DNA of 64,000 bases. Source: Paenibacillus dendritiformis (lineage in GTDB: Bacteria; Bacillota; Bacilli; Paenibacillales; Paenibacillaceae). The stretch is from the NCBI RefSeq assembly GCF_945605565.1, contig NZ_OX216966.1, positions 4,890,001 through 4,954,000 on the forward strand. The letters run 5' to 3'. The translations under genes and the position numbers were made by a program. How positions within the stretch are numbered: position 1 is the first letter of the stretch; every line of letters starts with the position of its first letter. The notes under the pieces are model-generated. The model did no database searches. It saw nothing but the letters and a program-made list of their open reading frames with translations, and was not told where the DNA came from. Below, piece by piece: positions 1 through 8,328 of the stretch.

Positions 1-98
1 AGGGCGCAGCCCTGCATGAACAGAATGAATCGGATACCTGGCCCATCCACCGTGCCGAACGTTTCTACGGAGTGTATGCGTCCAATCATGTCGCTCAC
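1..98 (-). CDS. pflA: Pyruvate formate-lyase activating enzyme, N-terminal fragment (cut by window edge)
   Basis: About 32 codons of the minus strand are visible before the window ends. The product installs the glycyl radical on PflB using S-adenosylmethionine and a 4Fe-4S cluster. The visible N-terminus reads [17 protein letters not shown] then LFMQGC, the typical opening of PflA just before the radical-SAM CxxxCxxC motif, which falls outside the window. I chose a GTG start because AAGGGA lies a few bases upstream; an ATG three codons in is the alternative. It follows pflB by about 30 bases in the same direction, so the two probably form an operon. Confidence 0.85.
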   Translation of the reverse strand, partial: MSDMIGRIHSVETFGTVDGPGIRFILFMQGCA

Positions 99-128
99 GG
101 TCCCTTCTCTTCCGGCTCACATGTCTGA

Positions 129-2390
129 TTACATGCTGCCGTGGAATGTGCGGTTGATGACATCGAGCTGCTGCTCACGCGTCAGCTTGATGAAGTTGAC
201 CGCATATCCGGATACGCGAATCGTCAATTGCGGATAATTTTCCGGATGTTCCATCGCGTCAAGCAGCTGCTCGCGGTCGAACACGTTGACGTTCAAGTGA
301 TGCCCCTTGCTGCTGAAATAGCCGTCCAGCATCGACGTCAAGTTCGATTTGCGCGAATCGAGCTCCTTGCCGAGCGCCTTCGGCACGATGGAGAACGTGT
401 TCGAGATGCCGTCAAGGCTGTGCTCATATGGCAGCTTCGCGACGGAGCTCAGCGATGCCAAGGCTCCTTTGCGGTCGCGGCCGTGCATTGGGTTCGCCCC
501 AGGAGCGAACGGTTCGCCCGCTTTGCGTCCATCCGGCGTCGTACCGGTCTTCTTACCATAGACGACGTTCGACGTAATCGTCAATACGGATTGGGTTGGG
601 AGCGCATTGCGGTATGCATGATGCTTCCGAATCATATTCATGAACGATTCGACCAGGTCGATCGCGATGCTGTCTACGCGGTCGTCATTGTTGCCGTAGC
701 AAGGATATTCGCCTTCTGTCTCGAAGTCCACCGCGATGCCTTGCTCGTTGCGAATTGGTCTGACTTTCGCGTACTTGATGGCGCTGAGCGAGTCGGCTGC
801 GACCGACAGGCCCGCGATTCCGCATGCCATCGTCCGGAGAATTTCACGGTCATGCAATGCCATTTCAATCCGCTCGTAGCTGTATTTATCATGCATATAG
901 TGGATGACATTCAGCGCGTTCATGTACAGCTTCGCCAGCCACTCCATCATCTGCTTGAATCGCTTGACGACTTCGTCGTAATCAAGCACTTCGCTTGTAA
1001 TCGGAGGAAGCTCCGGTCCGACCTGCACGCCCAGCTTCTCGTCCTTGCCGCCGTTGATCGCGTACAGCAGACATTTCGCCAGGTTGGCGCGGGCGCCGAA
1101 GAACTGCATTTGCTTACCGATGCGCATCGCGGATACGCAGCAGGCGATACCGTAATCATCGCCATAAATCGGACGCATCAGATCATCATTCTCGTATTGA
1201 ATCGAGCTCGTCTCGATCGATACTTTGGAGCAGTATTTTTTGAATGCTTCCGGAAGCTTCGTCGACCACAGGACAGTCAGGTTCGGTTCTGGAGCCGGTC
1301 CGAGATTGTACAGGGTATGCAGGAAGCGGAAGCTGTTCTTCGTGACGCGAGTCGTTCCGTCCACGGCCATGCCGCCGATCGATTCGGTTACCCATGTAGG
1401 GTCGCCGCTGAACAAATCATTGTAATCCGGCGTACGCAGGAATTTGACGATCCGGAGCTTCATGACGAAATGGTCAACCAGCTCTTGAGCTTCTTCTTCC
1501 GTCAGATTTCCTTCCTTCAGATCCCGTTCGATATAAATATCGAGGAAAGACGATACGCGTCCGAGCGACATTGCCGCACCGTTCTGTTCTTTGATCGCTG
1601 CCAAGTAACCGAAGTAGACCCATTGGAAAGCTTCCTTCGCATTCTGAGCCGGCTTGGAAATATCGAAGCCGTGCATCTCGGCCAACTGCTTCAACTCCGT
1701 CAGCGCCCGGATCTGCTCGGACAGCTCTTCGCGGTCGCGGATAACGTCATCCGTCATTACGTCAACTTCCAGGTCGTTCAGATCTTTCTGCTTCATCTTA
1801 ATGAGGAAATCTACGCCGTACAATGCAACGCGGCGGTAGTCGCCGATAATGCGTCCGCGCCCGTACGCGTCCGGCAAGCCTGTAATGATGCCGGCTTTGC
1901 GGGCCATGCGCATTTCGGAAGTATATGCATCAAATACGCCTTGGTTATGCGTCTTGCGAATATCTGTGAACATCTTGATGATTTCATCCGGCATTTCGAA
2001 GCCATACGCTTTGCAAGCGTCAATCATCATCCGGATGCCGCCGAACGGCTGGATGGAACGGCGGAACGGAGCATCGGTCTGTACGCCGACTACTTTCTCC
2101 TTATCCTTGTCCAAATAGCCAGGCTTATGCGAAGTAATCGTCGATGGCGTATTGACATCGACATCCCACACGCCGCCGCGTTCGCGCTCTTCCTTCGACA
2201 ATTGGCTTACGATATCCCATAGATCTTTTGTGTTCTGGGTCGGTCCGACCAAGAATGCTTCATCACCGTGATAAGGCTGGATGTTGCCTTCCAGGAAATT
2301 TGGGACATCCACATGATTTTGCCATTTTCCCGAATTGAATCCACGCCACGCTTGTTCTTTTACTTCTGTTTTACGTTCCATCACCGACAT
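129..2390 (-). CDS. pflB: Formate C-acetyltransferase (pyruvate formate-lyase)
   Basis: Cytosolic glycyl-radical enzyme that splits pyruvate with CoA into acetyl-CoA and formate in mixed-acid fermentation. The 753-residue length is normal. The adjacent catalytic cysteines are seen in IACCVSAM (about C417-C418), and the glycyl-radical loop RVSGYAV lies near the C-terminus (about G728). The longest frame adds 18 residues upstream, but GGAGGG just before the ATG at 2390 decides this start. Three FNR-like palindromes lie in the upstream gap, fitting anaerobic induction. pflA follows directly. Confidence 0.96.
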   Translation of the reverse strand: MSVMERKTEVKEQAWRGFNSGKWQNHVDVPNFLEGNIQPYHGDEAFLVGPTQNTKDLWDIVSQLSKEERERGGVWDVDVNTPSTITSHKPGYLDKDKEKVVGVQTDAPFRRSIQPFGGIRMMIDACKAYGFEMPDEIIKMFTDIRKTHNQGVFDAYTSEMRMARKAGIITGLPDAYGRGRIIGDYRRVALYGVDFLIKMKQKDLNDLEVDVMTDDVIRDREELSEQIRALTELKQLAEMHGFDISKPAQNAKEAFQWVYFGYLAAIKEQNGAAMSLGRVSSFLDIYIERDLKEGNLTEEEAQELVDHFVMKLRIVKFLRTPDYNDLFSGDPTWVTESIGGMAVDGTTRVTKNSFRFLHTLYNLGPAPEPNLTVLWSTKLPEAFKKYCSKVSIETSSIQYENDDLMRPIYGDDYGIACCVSAMRIGKQMQFFGARANLAKCLLYAINGGKDEKLGVQVGPELPPITSEVLDYDEVVKRFKQMMEWLAKLYMNALNVIHYMHDKYSYERIEMALHDREILRTMACGIAGLSVAADSLSAIKYAKVRPIRNEQGIAVDFETEGEYPCYGNNDDRVDSIAIDLVESFMNMIRKHHAYRNALPTQSVLTITSNVVYGKKTGTTPDGRKAGEPFAPGANPMHGRDRKGALASLSSVAKLPYEHSLDGISNTFSIVPKALGKELDSRKSNLTSMLDGYFSSKGHHLNVNVFDREQLLDAMEHPENYPQLTIRVSGYAVNFIKLTREQQLDVINRTFHGSM

Positions 2391-2481
2391 CGTAATCCCT
2401 CCATACCGTTTACTTTTCGTATGTGCTGACAACGAAGGCGCCACCCGACATGGTTCTCTCTATACCTTAACCTTACTTAGT

Positions 2482-2497
2482 TGTGATGAATTTCACG
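2482..2497. promoter_or_regulatory. FNR-like box upstream of pflB (proximal)
   Basis: TGTGATGAATTTCACG matches TGTGA-N6-TCACA with one mismatch in the right half. It lies about 90 bases upstream of the pflB start. FNR/CRP-family binding is inferred from the motif and the fnr gene nearby. Confidence 0.55.
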
Positions 2498-2626
2498 TTT
2501 AAGGGTATGCGGCCGTTATGTTCCGCCTTCTACTTCGATAACCGCCCGCTTTTTTCCTGCCTGAGTGGCTTACGCAGCGTCTATCCTTGCTGCATCTTAA
2601 TTGTACCTCCTTTCACGTAGTTTCGG

Positions 2627-2642
2627 TGTGATGTACATCACA
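2627..2642. promoter_or_regulatory. FNR-like box, perfect palindrome, upstream of pflB
   Basis: TGTGATGTACATCACA is a perfect 16-base palindrome with exact TGTGA-N6-TCACA halves, the Bacillus Fnr consensus. It lies in the 396-base gap between adhE and pflB. Confidence 0.78.
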
Positions 2643-2656
2643 AAGAAGCATGTTTT

Positions 2657-2672
2657 TGTGAAAATAATCACA
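2657..2672. promoter_or_regulatory. FNR-like box upstream of pflB (distal)
   Basis: TGTGAAAATAATCACA has exact TGTGA and TCACA half-sites with a 6-base centre. It starts 30 bases after the start of the neighbouring perfect palindrome, about three helical turns away. Confidence 0.75.
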
Positions 2673-2722
2673 TAAAATAGATAAAAGTCCGATTATTTCG
2701 GCCGGGCTTACCCGCAAACGCG

Positions 2723-2754
2723 AAAAGCAGCGAAGAGCCGCTGCTCTCCGCTGC
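2723..2754 (-). terminator. Terminator of adhE
   Basis: On the minus strand a GCAGCG-AGAGC stem pairs with GCTCT-CGCTGC and is followed by TTTT, about 35 bases past the adhE stop. It separates adhE from pflB transcription. Confidence 0.7.
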
Positions 2755-2786
2755 CTGTTCATTATGATACTGATGCGCTGTTTATC

Positions 2787-5408
2787 TTATTCGAAGCGGC
2801 CATAGAAAGCGTCGCGGTATACTTCCGCCAGCTCGGTCACGAGCGGCAGCTTCGGATTGGCGGTCGTGCATTGGTCTTCGAAGGCGCGATCGGCCAGATA
2901 GTCGACGCGGGATTCGAAATCCTTCGGATCGAAGCCCAGCTCCTGGAACGACTCCGGAATGCCCAGCTCGCGGTTCAGGCCGCGGATGGCCTCGATAAGG
3001 CTCTTCACGCCTTCTTCCGTCGTGCGGGCCGGCAACCCGAGAATGCGGGCGATCTCGGCATAGCGCACATCTGCGACGAAATGGTCATATTTTGGGAAGG
3101 AAGCGAACTTCGTCGGCTTCTTCGCGTTGTAGCGGATGACATGCGGCATCAAAATTGCATTCGTGCGGCCGTGCGCCGTATGATACTGCGCCCCCCACTT
3201 ATGCGCCAAGCTGTGGTTGATGCCAAGGAACGCATTCGCGAACGCCATTCCCGCCAAGGTCGAGGCGTTATGCATTTTTTCACGCGCTTTCGGGCATGCT
3301 TCCCGGTAAGACTTCACCAGGTTCTCGAAGACGAGCTGGATTGCTTTAATCGCCAGTCCGTCCGTATAATCGCTCGCCATGACGGAGACATAAGCTTCAA
3401 TCGCATGCGTCAGCACGTCCATACCGGTGTCGGCTACGGCCGTTTTCGGCAAGCTGTAGACGAATTCAGGGTCGATGATAGCCACGTCCGGCGTCAGCTC
3501 ATAGTCCGCCAGCGGATATTTCGTGTTGCCCTTCTCTTTGTCCGTGATGACCGCGAACGAGGTGACCTCGGAGCCGGTACCGGACGTTGTAGGAATGGCG
3601 ACGAATTTGGCCTTTTGGCCAAGGCGCGGGTATTTGAACGTACGCTTGCGGATATCCAGGAACTTCTGCTTCAGATTGTCGAAGTCAGTATCCGGATATT
3701 CGTAGAACAGCCACATGCCCTTCGCCGCGTCCATCGGCGAGCCGCCGCCCAAGGCGATAATGCAGTCGGGCTCGAAGCTCCGCATCATTTCCGCCCCGCG
3801 CTCTACCGTCTTCGTGGACGGATCCGGCTCGACGTCGGAGAAGACTTCGATCGCAACCGGCGTCCGGCGCTGGCGCAGATAGTATTCCAGCTTCTCGACG
3901 TACCCGAGCTTCACCATCATAGCGTCGGTGACGATCATTACCCGGTGAATGTCCGGCATTTTGGCCAAATATTGCGTTGCGCCTTTTTCAAAATAAATCT
4001 TGTTCGGCACTTTAAACCATTGCATATTCACAGTTCGCTTCGCCACCCGTTTAATATTGAGCAGATTGACGGCCGTTACGTTGGAAGACGTCGAGTTGCG
4101 TCCATACGAGCCGCAGCCCAAGGTCAACGAAGGGAGATTCGTGTTGTAAATGTCCCCGATCGCGCCATGCGTCGACGGCGAGTTGACGAGAATCCGCCCG
4201 GTCTGCAGACGGTCCGCGAAGCGGCGAATGACGTCGTCGTCATGAGAATGAATGACGGAGGAGTGACCCATGCCGCCGAAGGCAACGATCTCGGCTGCCC
4301 GATCGATTCCTTCCTGCGCGTTCTTCACCTTGTAGCAGGCGAGAACGGGGCTCAGCTTCTCGGCAGACAGCGGGAACTTCGGTCCGACGCCGTCCAGCTC
4401 GGCCACCAGGATCTTCGTATCGTCCGGAACCGAGATGCCTGCCATCTCGGCAATCTGCTTCGCCGACTGGCCAACAATAGCCGGATTCACGGCGCAGGAT
4501 TCGGCCTTCATCGCCATGCCCTGCAGCTTGCCGGTTTCTTCCTTCGTCAGGAAGCGGCAGCCTTTGGCCTGCATCAGCTTTTTCACTTCGGCGAAGACCG
4601 GTTCTTCGATAATAACCGCCTGCTCGGATGCGCAGATCATGCCGTTGTCGAACGTTTTGGACAGAATCAGGTCGGTAACCGCCTGCTCCAGCTCCGCCGT
4701 CTTGTCAATGAAGCAAGGCACGTTGCCCGGACCTACGCCGAGCGCCGGCTTCCCGCAGCTGTACGCCGCCCGGACCATGCCTGCCCCGCCTGTGGCGAGG
4801 ATGAGCGCCACGTCCGGATGATTCATCAGCGCATTGGTCGCGTCCATGGACGGATATTCAATCCATTGGATACAATGCTCAGGAGCGCCGTATTTGACCG
4901 CTGCGTCGTGCAAAATGCGGGCAGCTTCCGCGCTGCATTTCTGTGCCGACGGATGGAATCCGAAAATGATCGGGTTGCGCGTCTTAATGGAAATGAGCGC
5001 CTTGAACATCGTCGTGGACGTCGGGTTCGTCACCGGGGTAATCCCCATTACGATGCCGACCGGCTCCGCAATTTTCATATACGCGCCATTCGGATTGTCC
5101 TCAATGACGCCGACGGTTTTCTCGTACTTAATCGAGTTGAAGATGTATTCCGTGGCAAAAATATTTTTCGTGATTTTGTCTTCATACACGCCGCGGCCTG
5201 TCTCTTCGACCGCCATTTTCGCCAAATGCATATGCTTGTCGAGACCGGCCAACGCCATTTGCTGCACAATCGTGTCAATCTGTTCCTGCGTCATGTCCAT
5301 AAATGCGGCTTGAGCCTTCTTGGCGCGTGCCACCAATTGATCAATATGTTCTGCTGCATTCGGGACATTTTTCTTTTCCATTGCGGTTGCTTTCGGTTGT
5401 GCTGCCAT
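2787..5408 (-). CDS. adhE: Bifunctional acetaldehyde-CoA / alcohol dehydrogenase
   Basis: Reduces acetyl-CoA to acetaldehyde and then ethanol, recycling NADH in fermentation. The N-terminal half is an aldehyde dehydrogenase with the active-site cysteine in GMICASEQA. The C-terminal half is an iron-dependent alcohol dehydrogenase with [10 protein letters not shown] for NAD and metal-binding histidines in NHSLAHKWG and QYHTAHG. The length of 873 residues is close to E. coli AdhE. The frame is open 25 codons further upstream, but GGAGGCGGAGAAG directly before the ATG at 5408 favours this start. It is divergent from fnr, and the shared gap carries four FNR-like boxes. Confidence 0.95.
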   Translation of the reverse strand: MAAQPKATAMEKKNVPNAAEHIDQLVARAKKAQAAFMDMTQEQIDTIVQQMALAGLDKHMHLAKMAVEETGRGVYEDKITKNIFATEYIFNSIKYEKTVGVIEDNPNGAYMKIAEPVGIVMGITPVTNPTSTTMFKALISIKTRNPIIFGFHPSAQKCSAEAARILHDAAVKYGAPEHCIQWIEYPSMDATNALMNHPDVALILATGGAGMVRAAYSCGKPALGVGPGNVPCFIDKTAELEQAVTDLILSKTFDNGMICASEQAVIIEEPVFAEVKKLMQAKGCRFLTKEETGKLQGMAMKAESCAVNPAIVGQSAKQIAEMAGISVPDDTKILVAELDGVGPKFPLSAEKLSPVLACYKVKNAQEGIDRAAEIVAFGGMGHSSVIHSHDDDVIRRFADRLQTGRILVNSPSTHGAIGDIYNTNLPSLTLGCGSYGRNSTSSNVTAVNLLNIKRVAKRTVNMQWFKVPNKIYFEKGATQYLAKMPDIHRVMIVTDAMMVKLGYVEKLEYYLRQRRTPVAIEVFSDVEPDPSTKTVERGAEMMRSFEPDCIIALGGGSPMDAAKGMWLFYEYPDTDFDNLKQKFLDIRKRTFKYPRLGQKAKFVAIPTTSGTGSEVTSFAVITDKEKGNTKYPLADYELTPDVAIIDPEFVYSLPKTAVADTGMDVLTHAIEAYVSVMASDYTDGLAIKAIQLVFENLVKSYREACPKAREKMHNASTLAGMAFANAFLGINHSLAHKWGAQYHTAHGRTNAILMPHVIRYNAKKPTKFASFPKYDHFVADVRYAEIARILGLPARTTEEGVKSLIEAIRGLNRELGIPESFQELGFDPKDFESRVDYLADRAFEDQCTTANPKLPLVTELAEVYRDAFYGRFE

Positions 5409-5518
5409 CTTCTCCGCCTCCACTCCGTAGACCAAGTCAACCCGGGGTTCCGCTTTTCTGTCGGTCTTATTTCTATTTATCATGCTGCGGATTTGTCCGA
5501 TGTTCCTCGGTTTTTATT

Positions 5519-5534
5519 TGTGAATCTTTTCACA
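5519..5534. promoter_or_regulatory. FNR-like box 1 in the adhE-fnr gap
   Basis: TGTGAATCTTTTCACA has exact TGTGA and TCACA halves separated by six bases. It lies about 110 bases upstream of the adhE start. Confidence 0.75.
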
Positions 5535-5566
5535 ATCTAAGTGTAGCTTATTGCGCCTGCTCTGTA

Positions 5567-5582
5567 TGTGACCTACATCACA
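5567..5582. promoter_or_regulatory. FNR-like box 2 in the adhE-fnr gap
   Basis: TGTGACCTACATCACA has exact half-sites with a six-base centre. It begins 48 bases after box 1. Confidence 0.75.
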
Positions 5583-5628
5583 TGATGATTCTTTTTTTCC
5601 GTCTATCTTTTACAGCCCGTCCAGACTT

Positions 5629-5644
5629 TGTGACACTCGTCACA
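5629..5644. promoter_or_regulatory. FNR-like box 3 in the adhE-fnr gap
   Basis: TGTGACACTCGTCACA has exact half-sites with a six-base centre. It could serve either adhE or fnr. Confidence 0.75.
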
Positions 5645-5730
5645 ATCTGTCGCTAATTTGTAAAAAATTTAAACATTTCTAAATTGACAATACTCGCAGG
5701 AACGTACATGATAGTAGTATCAAAGGATTT

Positions 5731-5746
5731 AGTGAAACATGTCACA
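5731..5746. promoter_or_regulatory. FNR-like box 4, upstream of fnr
   Basis: AGTGAAACATGTCACA matches with one mismatch in the first base. It lies about 70 bases upstream of the fnr start, a plausible autoregulatory site. Confidence 0.6.
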
Positions 5747-5814
5747 TGATATATCATAAAACCCAATAAATAACATTTGGAAATAGACAATTGGAGGCGA
5801 ATGGAGTGGCCAAC

Positions 5815-6525
5815 ATGATGGAACAACTCGGCGAACACTGCAACTTATCGTGTTTTTCGGAGCAGAACCGACAGCGGCTGTTGGAGATTGCGAAGGATCG
5901 GACCTACCCCGAGAACTCGCATCTATTCTGGGAAGGCGACGTGTCCGATAAGCTCTTCATTCTCAAGAGCGGCCGCGTCAAAATAACGAAATCGACGGAT
6001 GAAGGCAAGGAATTGATTCTCTATATGTATCAAGCCGGAGACATGATCGGGCAGGTGGACCCGTTCAACAGCACGAAGCACAGCTTCACGGCGGAAGTGA
6101 TCGAGGAAGCCGAGCTCGGCCTGATCGATCAGAAGGATATTGAGATTTTAATCTGCCAATACTGCGATTTTTCGATCGACTTCATGAAATGGATGGGGAT
6201 CCACCATCGTCTGACGCAGACAAAATTCCGCGATCTGATGATGTACGGCAAGCCGGGCGCGCTGTGCTCGACGCTGATCCGCCTGTCCAACACGTACGGA
6301 GAGGAGCTGGACGACGGCGGCGTGCTTATTAACAAGAAGATTACGCACACCGATTTGTCGAATATGATTGGGGCTACCCGCGAGAGCGTGAACCGGATGC
6401 TGAGCGATCTCCGCAAGAAGGGCGTGCTCGAATACGAGAGCGGCATGATTGTCATCCGCGAGCTGGATCATCTCCGGGACGTCTGCCGGTGTGAAATGTG
6501 TCCGAAGGAGATCTGCCGCATCTAG
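5815..6525 (+). CDS. fnr: Anaerobic regulator of the Crp/Fnr family, Bacillus Fnr type
   Basis: Oxygen-sensing transcription factor. An N-terminal cyclic-nucleotide-like beta-roll is followed by a dimer helix and a C-terminal winged helix whose recognition helix reads GATRESVNRMLSDLRKKG. Unlike E. coli FNR, the iron-sulfur ligands sit at the C-terminus: CRCEMCPKEICRI carries C224, C226, C229 and C234, as in Bacillus subtilis Fnr. The reading frame is open up to a TTG at 5791. GTG at 5806 has GGAGG eight bases upstream, while ATG at 5815 best fits the usual family N-terminus; the exact start is uncertain. It is divergent from adhE and probably controls adhE, pflB, nirB and itself. Confidence 0.92.
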   Translation: MMEQLGEHCNLSCFSEQNRQRLLEIAKDRTYPENSHLFWEGDVSDKLFILKSGRVKITKSTDEGKELILYMYQAGDMIGQVDPFNSTKHSFTAEVIEEAELGLIDQKDIEILICQYCDFSIDFMKWMGIHHRLTQTKFRDLMMYGKPGALCSTLIRLSNTYGEELDDGGVLINKKITHTDLSNMIGATRESVNRMLSDLRKKGVLEYESGMIVIRELDHLRDVCRCEMCPKEICRI

Positions 6526-6569
6526 TCATTCGATTATGACGGCCCCTCCTTTCCCCCATCCAATATCGA

Positions 6570-6599
6570 AGCCAGCAGCTTGATGCCGCTGGCTTTTTT
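6570..6599 (+). terminator. Terminator of fnr
   Basis: The GCCAGC stem pairs with GCTGGC and runs straight into TTTTTT, about 45 bases past the fnr stop. Confidence 0.85.
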
Positions 6600-6614
6600 G
6601 CATGTTCTGTCTCG

Positions 6615-6737
6615 CCCCAGTTGTAATCCGCACTTGCCCAGTTGTAATCTGCATTTGCGCAGTTGGCACTTGCTCAGTTGCAATCCGTACTTGCCCAGTT
6701 GGCACTTGCTTAGTTGTAATCCGCATTTGCTAAGTCG
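6615..6737. repeat. Imperfect tandem repeat with mixed 21- and 15-base units
   Basis: Seven consecutive units begin with AGTTG or a close variant. The long form is AGTTGTAATCCGCACTTG plus three bases; the short form is AGTTGGCACTTG plus three bases. The order is long, long, short, long, short, long, then a degenerate unit. Reading frames through it are not conserved, so it is probably non-coding. Confidence 0.75.
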
Positions 6738-6742
6738 CACCC

Positions 6743-6878
6743 AATTCCTGCAATTATACATCAATTTTCTCCACTTTAGCTTATTTTCGCAAAAATTCCT
6801 GCCCCAGTGCATCATTTTGTCCCAATTTATCTCTTACTCCTCGCGATATCATTAAATTGATGTACTTCTGCAGGAATT
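6743..6878. repeat. Interrupted inverted repeat
   Basis: The left arm at 6743-6767 reads AATTCCTGCA, five variable bases, then ACATCAATTT. The right arm at 6854-6878 is its reverse complement at all 20 non-central bases. About 86 A+T-rich bases separate the arms. No reading frame is convincing. It may be a MITE-like or other dispersed element. The stretch 6879-7008 shows only a short palindrome, CTGCATTTTTGCAG, of the type also seen near 57.4 kb. Confidence 0.6.
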
Positions 6879-7008
6879 CCAGCCCGGGTTTGAAGCAACG
6901 ATCCGAATACTGCATTTTTGCAGCATTTTAGAACAATTCCAGCGGAAAGAGGAGTCCGAAGGCAGAACAACACGTTCAAAGCAGGGGATAAAAGCTCGAT
7001 GATATAGT

Positions 7009-7046
7009 AAAAAGCCCAAAGCTGGAGATTGCTCCCGCTTCAGGCT
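7009..7046 (-). terminator. Probable terminator of the nirBDC operon
   Basis: On the minus strand AGCCTGAAGCGGGAG pairs with CTCCAGCTTTGGGCT around the loop CAAT, with one mismatch and two G-T pairs, and TTTTT follows. It lies about 90 bases past the nirC stop. Confidence 0.75.
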
Positions 7047-7134
7047 CTCTTGATTCATGTACTTTCATTATGTGCTCTTGATGTACTGCTGATGGACTGA
7101 CACGATGCAGAGATGTGCCGCGCCGCACAGGGAA

Positions 7135-7917
7135 TTATGACCGTTTCCGCACCGGGCTGATGAACCAATAAGCCATGCCTACGAAAATAGCGCCGCCGAC
7201 GATATTGCCCAGCGTCACGGGAATCATGTTATGCAGCCATCCTGCCATCGTCACCGTCTCTGGATGCTGGGGCAGCAGCAATGCCGTCGTCAGCAGCGAC
7301 ATATTGGCCACGCTGTGCTCAAATCCGGTGGCGATGAAGGCATACAGCATCCACCAGATCAATACCAGCTTGGCGATCTCTTCCTTGGCGCGCATCGCCG
7401 TCCAGATCGCCAGACAGACGAGCCAGTTGCACAGAATGCCGCGGAAGAAGAGCTGATCGATCGGCAGCTTCATCTTCGTGGCCGCCGCCGTGAACAGCAG
7501 ATGATCGGCCGGCGCGGCGCCGAACACGCCCGATCCTCGAATGAGCAGACTGAACAGAACCGCGCCGAGCAGATTGCCGAGGAAGACAATGCCCCAGTTC
7601 GCCCACGTCGTCCGCCAAGGCGTCCTTCCCGACAAGGAGCTTACGGTGAACAGCATATTGTTCCCCGTGAACAGCTCGGAGCCGGCGAATATGACCAGGG
7701 TGAGGGCAATGCCGAAAGACATGCCCATCACCAGCGGCACGGCAGGAGAGCCAGCCGCCTTGAAGCTCCCCCCGACCGTAAAAATAAGCATAATGCCGAA
7801 GCCGACATAGGCGCCTGCCAGCATCGCCGACACGATATAACGCAGCAGCCCTGATTGCATCAGCTTCTTCTTCGCCTCTACCGCTTCATTGACGGCTTCC
7901 AGGGATCCCTTGAACAT
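7135..7917 (-). CDS. nirC: Formate/nitrite transporter (FNT family), nitrite channel
   Basis: A 260-residue integral membrane protein of the pentameric FNT family, expected to move nitrite (or formate) across the membrane. The signature AGSELFTGNNM is present, along with six hydrophobic segments and typical glycine-rich helices. It is the third gene after nirB and nirD in the same direction with a 41-base gap, which points to nitrite rather than formate. GGAGAGGAG precedes the ATG. Since pflB lies nearby, some formate transport cannot be excluded. Confidence 0.9.
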   Translation of the reverse strand: MFKGSLEAVNEAVEAKKKLMQSGLLRYIVSAMLAGAYVGFGIMLIFTVGGSFKAAGSPAVPLVMGMSFGIALTLVIFAGSELFTGNNMLFTVSSLSGRTPWRTTWANWGIVFLGNLLGAVLFSLLIRGSGVFGAAPADHLLFTAAATKMKLPIDQLFFRGILCNWLVCLAIWTAMRAKEEIAKLVLIWWMLYAFIATGFEHSVANMSLLTTALLLPQHPETVTMAGWLHNMIPVTLGNIVGGAIFVGMAYWFISPVRKRS

Positions 7918-7958
7918 CGCGTCTCCTCTCCTCTCTATCCTGCTAACGGATCTTTTGC

Positions 7959-8309
7959 CTATATGCTGCCGTCACGGCCTGCCCCGCCTGCCGCAATCAT
8001 TACAATGCCGTTCTCCGCCTTGATCGGATAGGTCTTTACCTGCCCGGAGTCCGGGGCCTGCACGAGGCCGTCGCGAAGATCGATCTTCCAATCATACAGC
8101 GGATCGTACAAATAATGTCCCGATACGATTCCTTCGCTGAGCGGGCCTCCTTTCGGATGCGGGCTCCGATCCTCCAGCGCATACCATCCGTCTTCCGTCC
8201 GGAAGACTGCGACCGCGGCGCCGTTCATCCGCACGACGCGGCCCACTCGCGGCAAAAACTGCTCCATCTCCCCTACCGGCACAAACGCTCCATCCACTGA
8301 TTTGGCCAT
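7959..8309 (-). CDS. nirD: Nitrite reductase small subunit, Rieske-like fold lacking cluster ligands
   Basis: Small subunit of the NAD(P)H-dependent assimilatory nitrite reductase, 116 residues. The Rieske-like fold is recognisable, but the positions that bind a 2Fe-2S cluster in true Rieske proteins are changed: the first CxH reads SPH (C to S) and the second CPxH reads DPLY (C to D, H to Y). NirD proteins that lack the cluster are known, E. coli NirD among them, so this is probably functional. The start is set by GGAGGAG ahead of ATG at 8309; the longer frame overlaps nirB. It lies 19 bases downstream of nirB. Confidence 0.88.
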   Translation of the reverse strand: MAKSVDGAFVPVGEMEQFLPRVGRVVRMNGAAVAVFRTEDGWYALEDRSPHPKGGPLSEGIVSGHYLYDPLYDWKIDLRDGLVQAPDSGQVKTYPIKAENGIVMIAAGGAGRDGSI

Positions 8310-8328
8310 GCTCGTCTCCTCCTCTCCG

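Noticed and set aside
141..2222. 693-codon open frame on the plus strand opposite pflB
   Set aside because: It lies entirely over a well-supported gene; long antisense frames are common in G+C-rich DNA, and the translation shows no domain.
2871..5540. 889-codon open frame opposite adhE
   Set aside because: Shadow of adhE codon bias; composition rich in Arg, His and Val with no recognisable motif.
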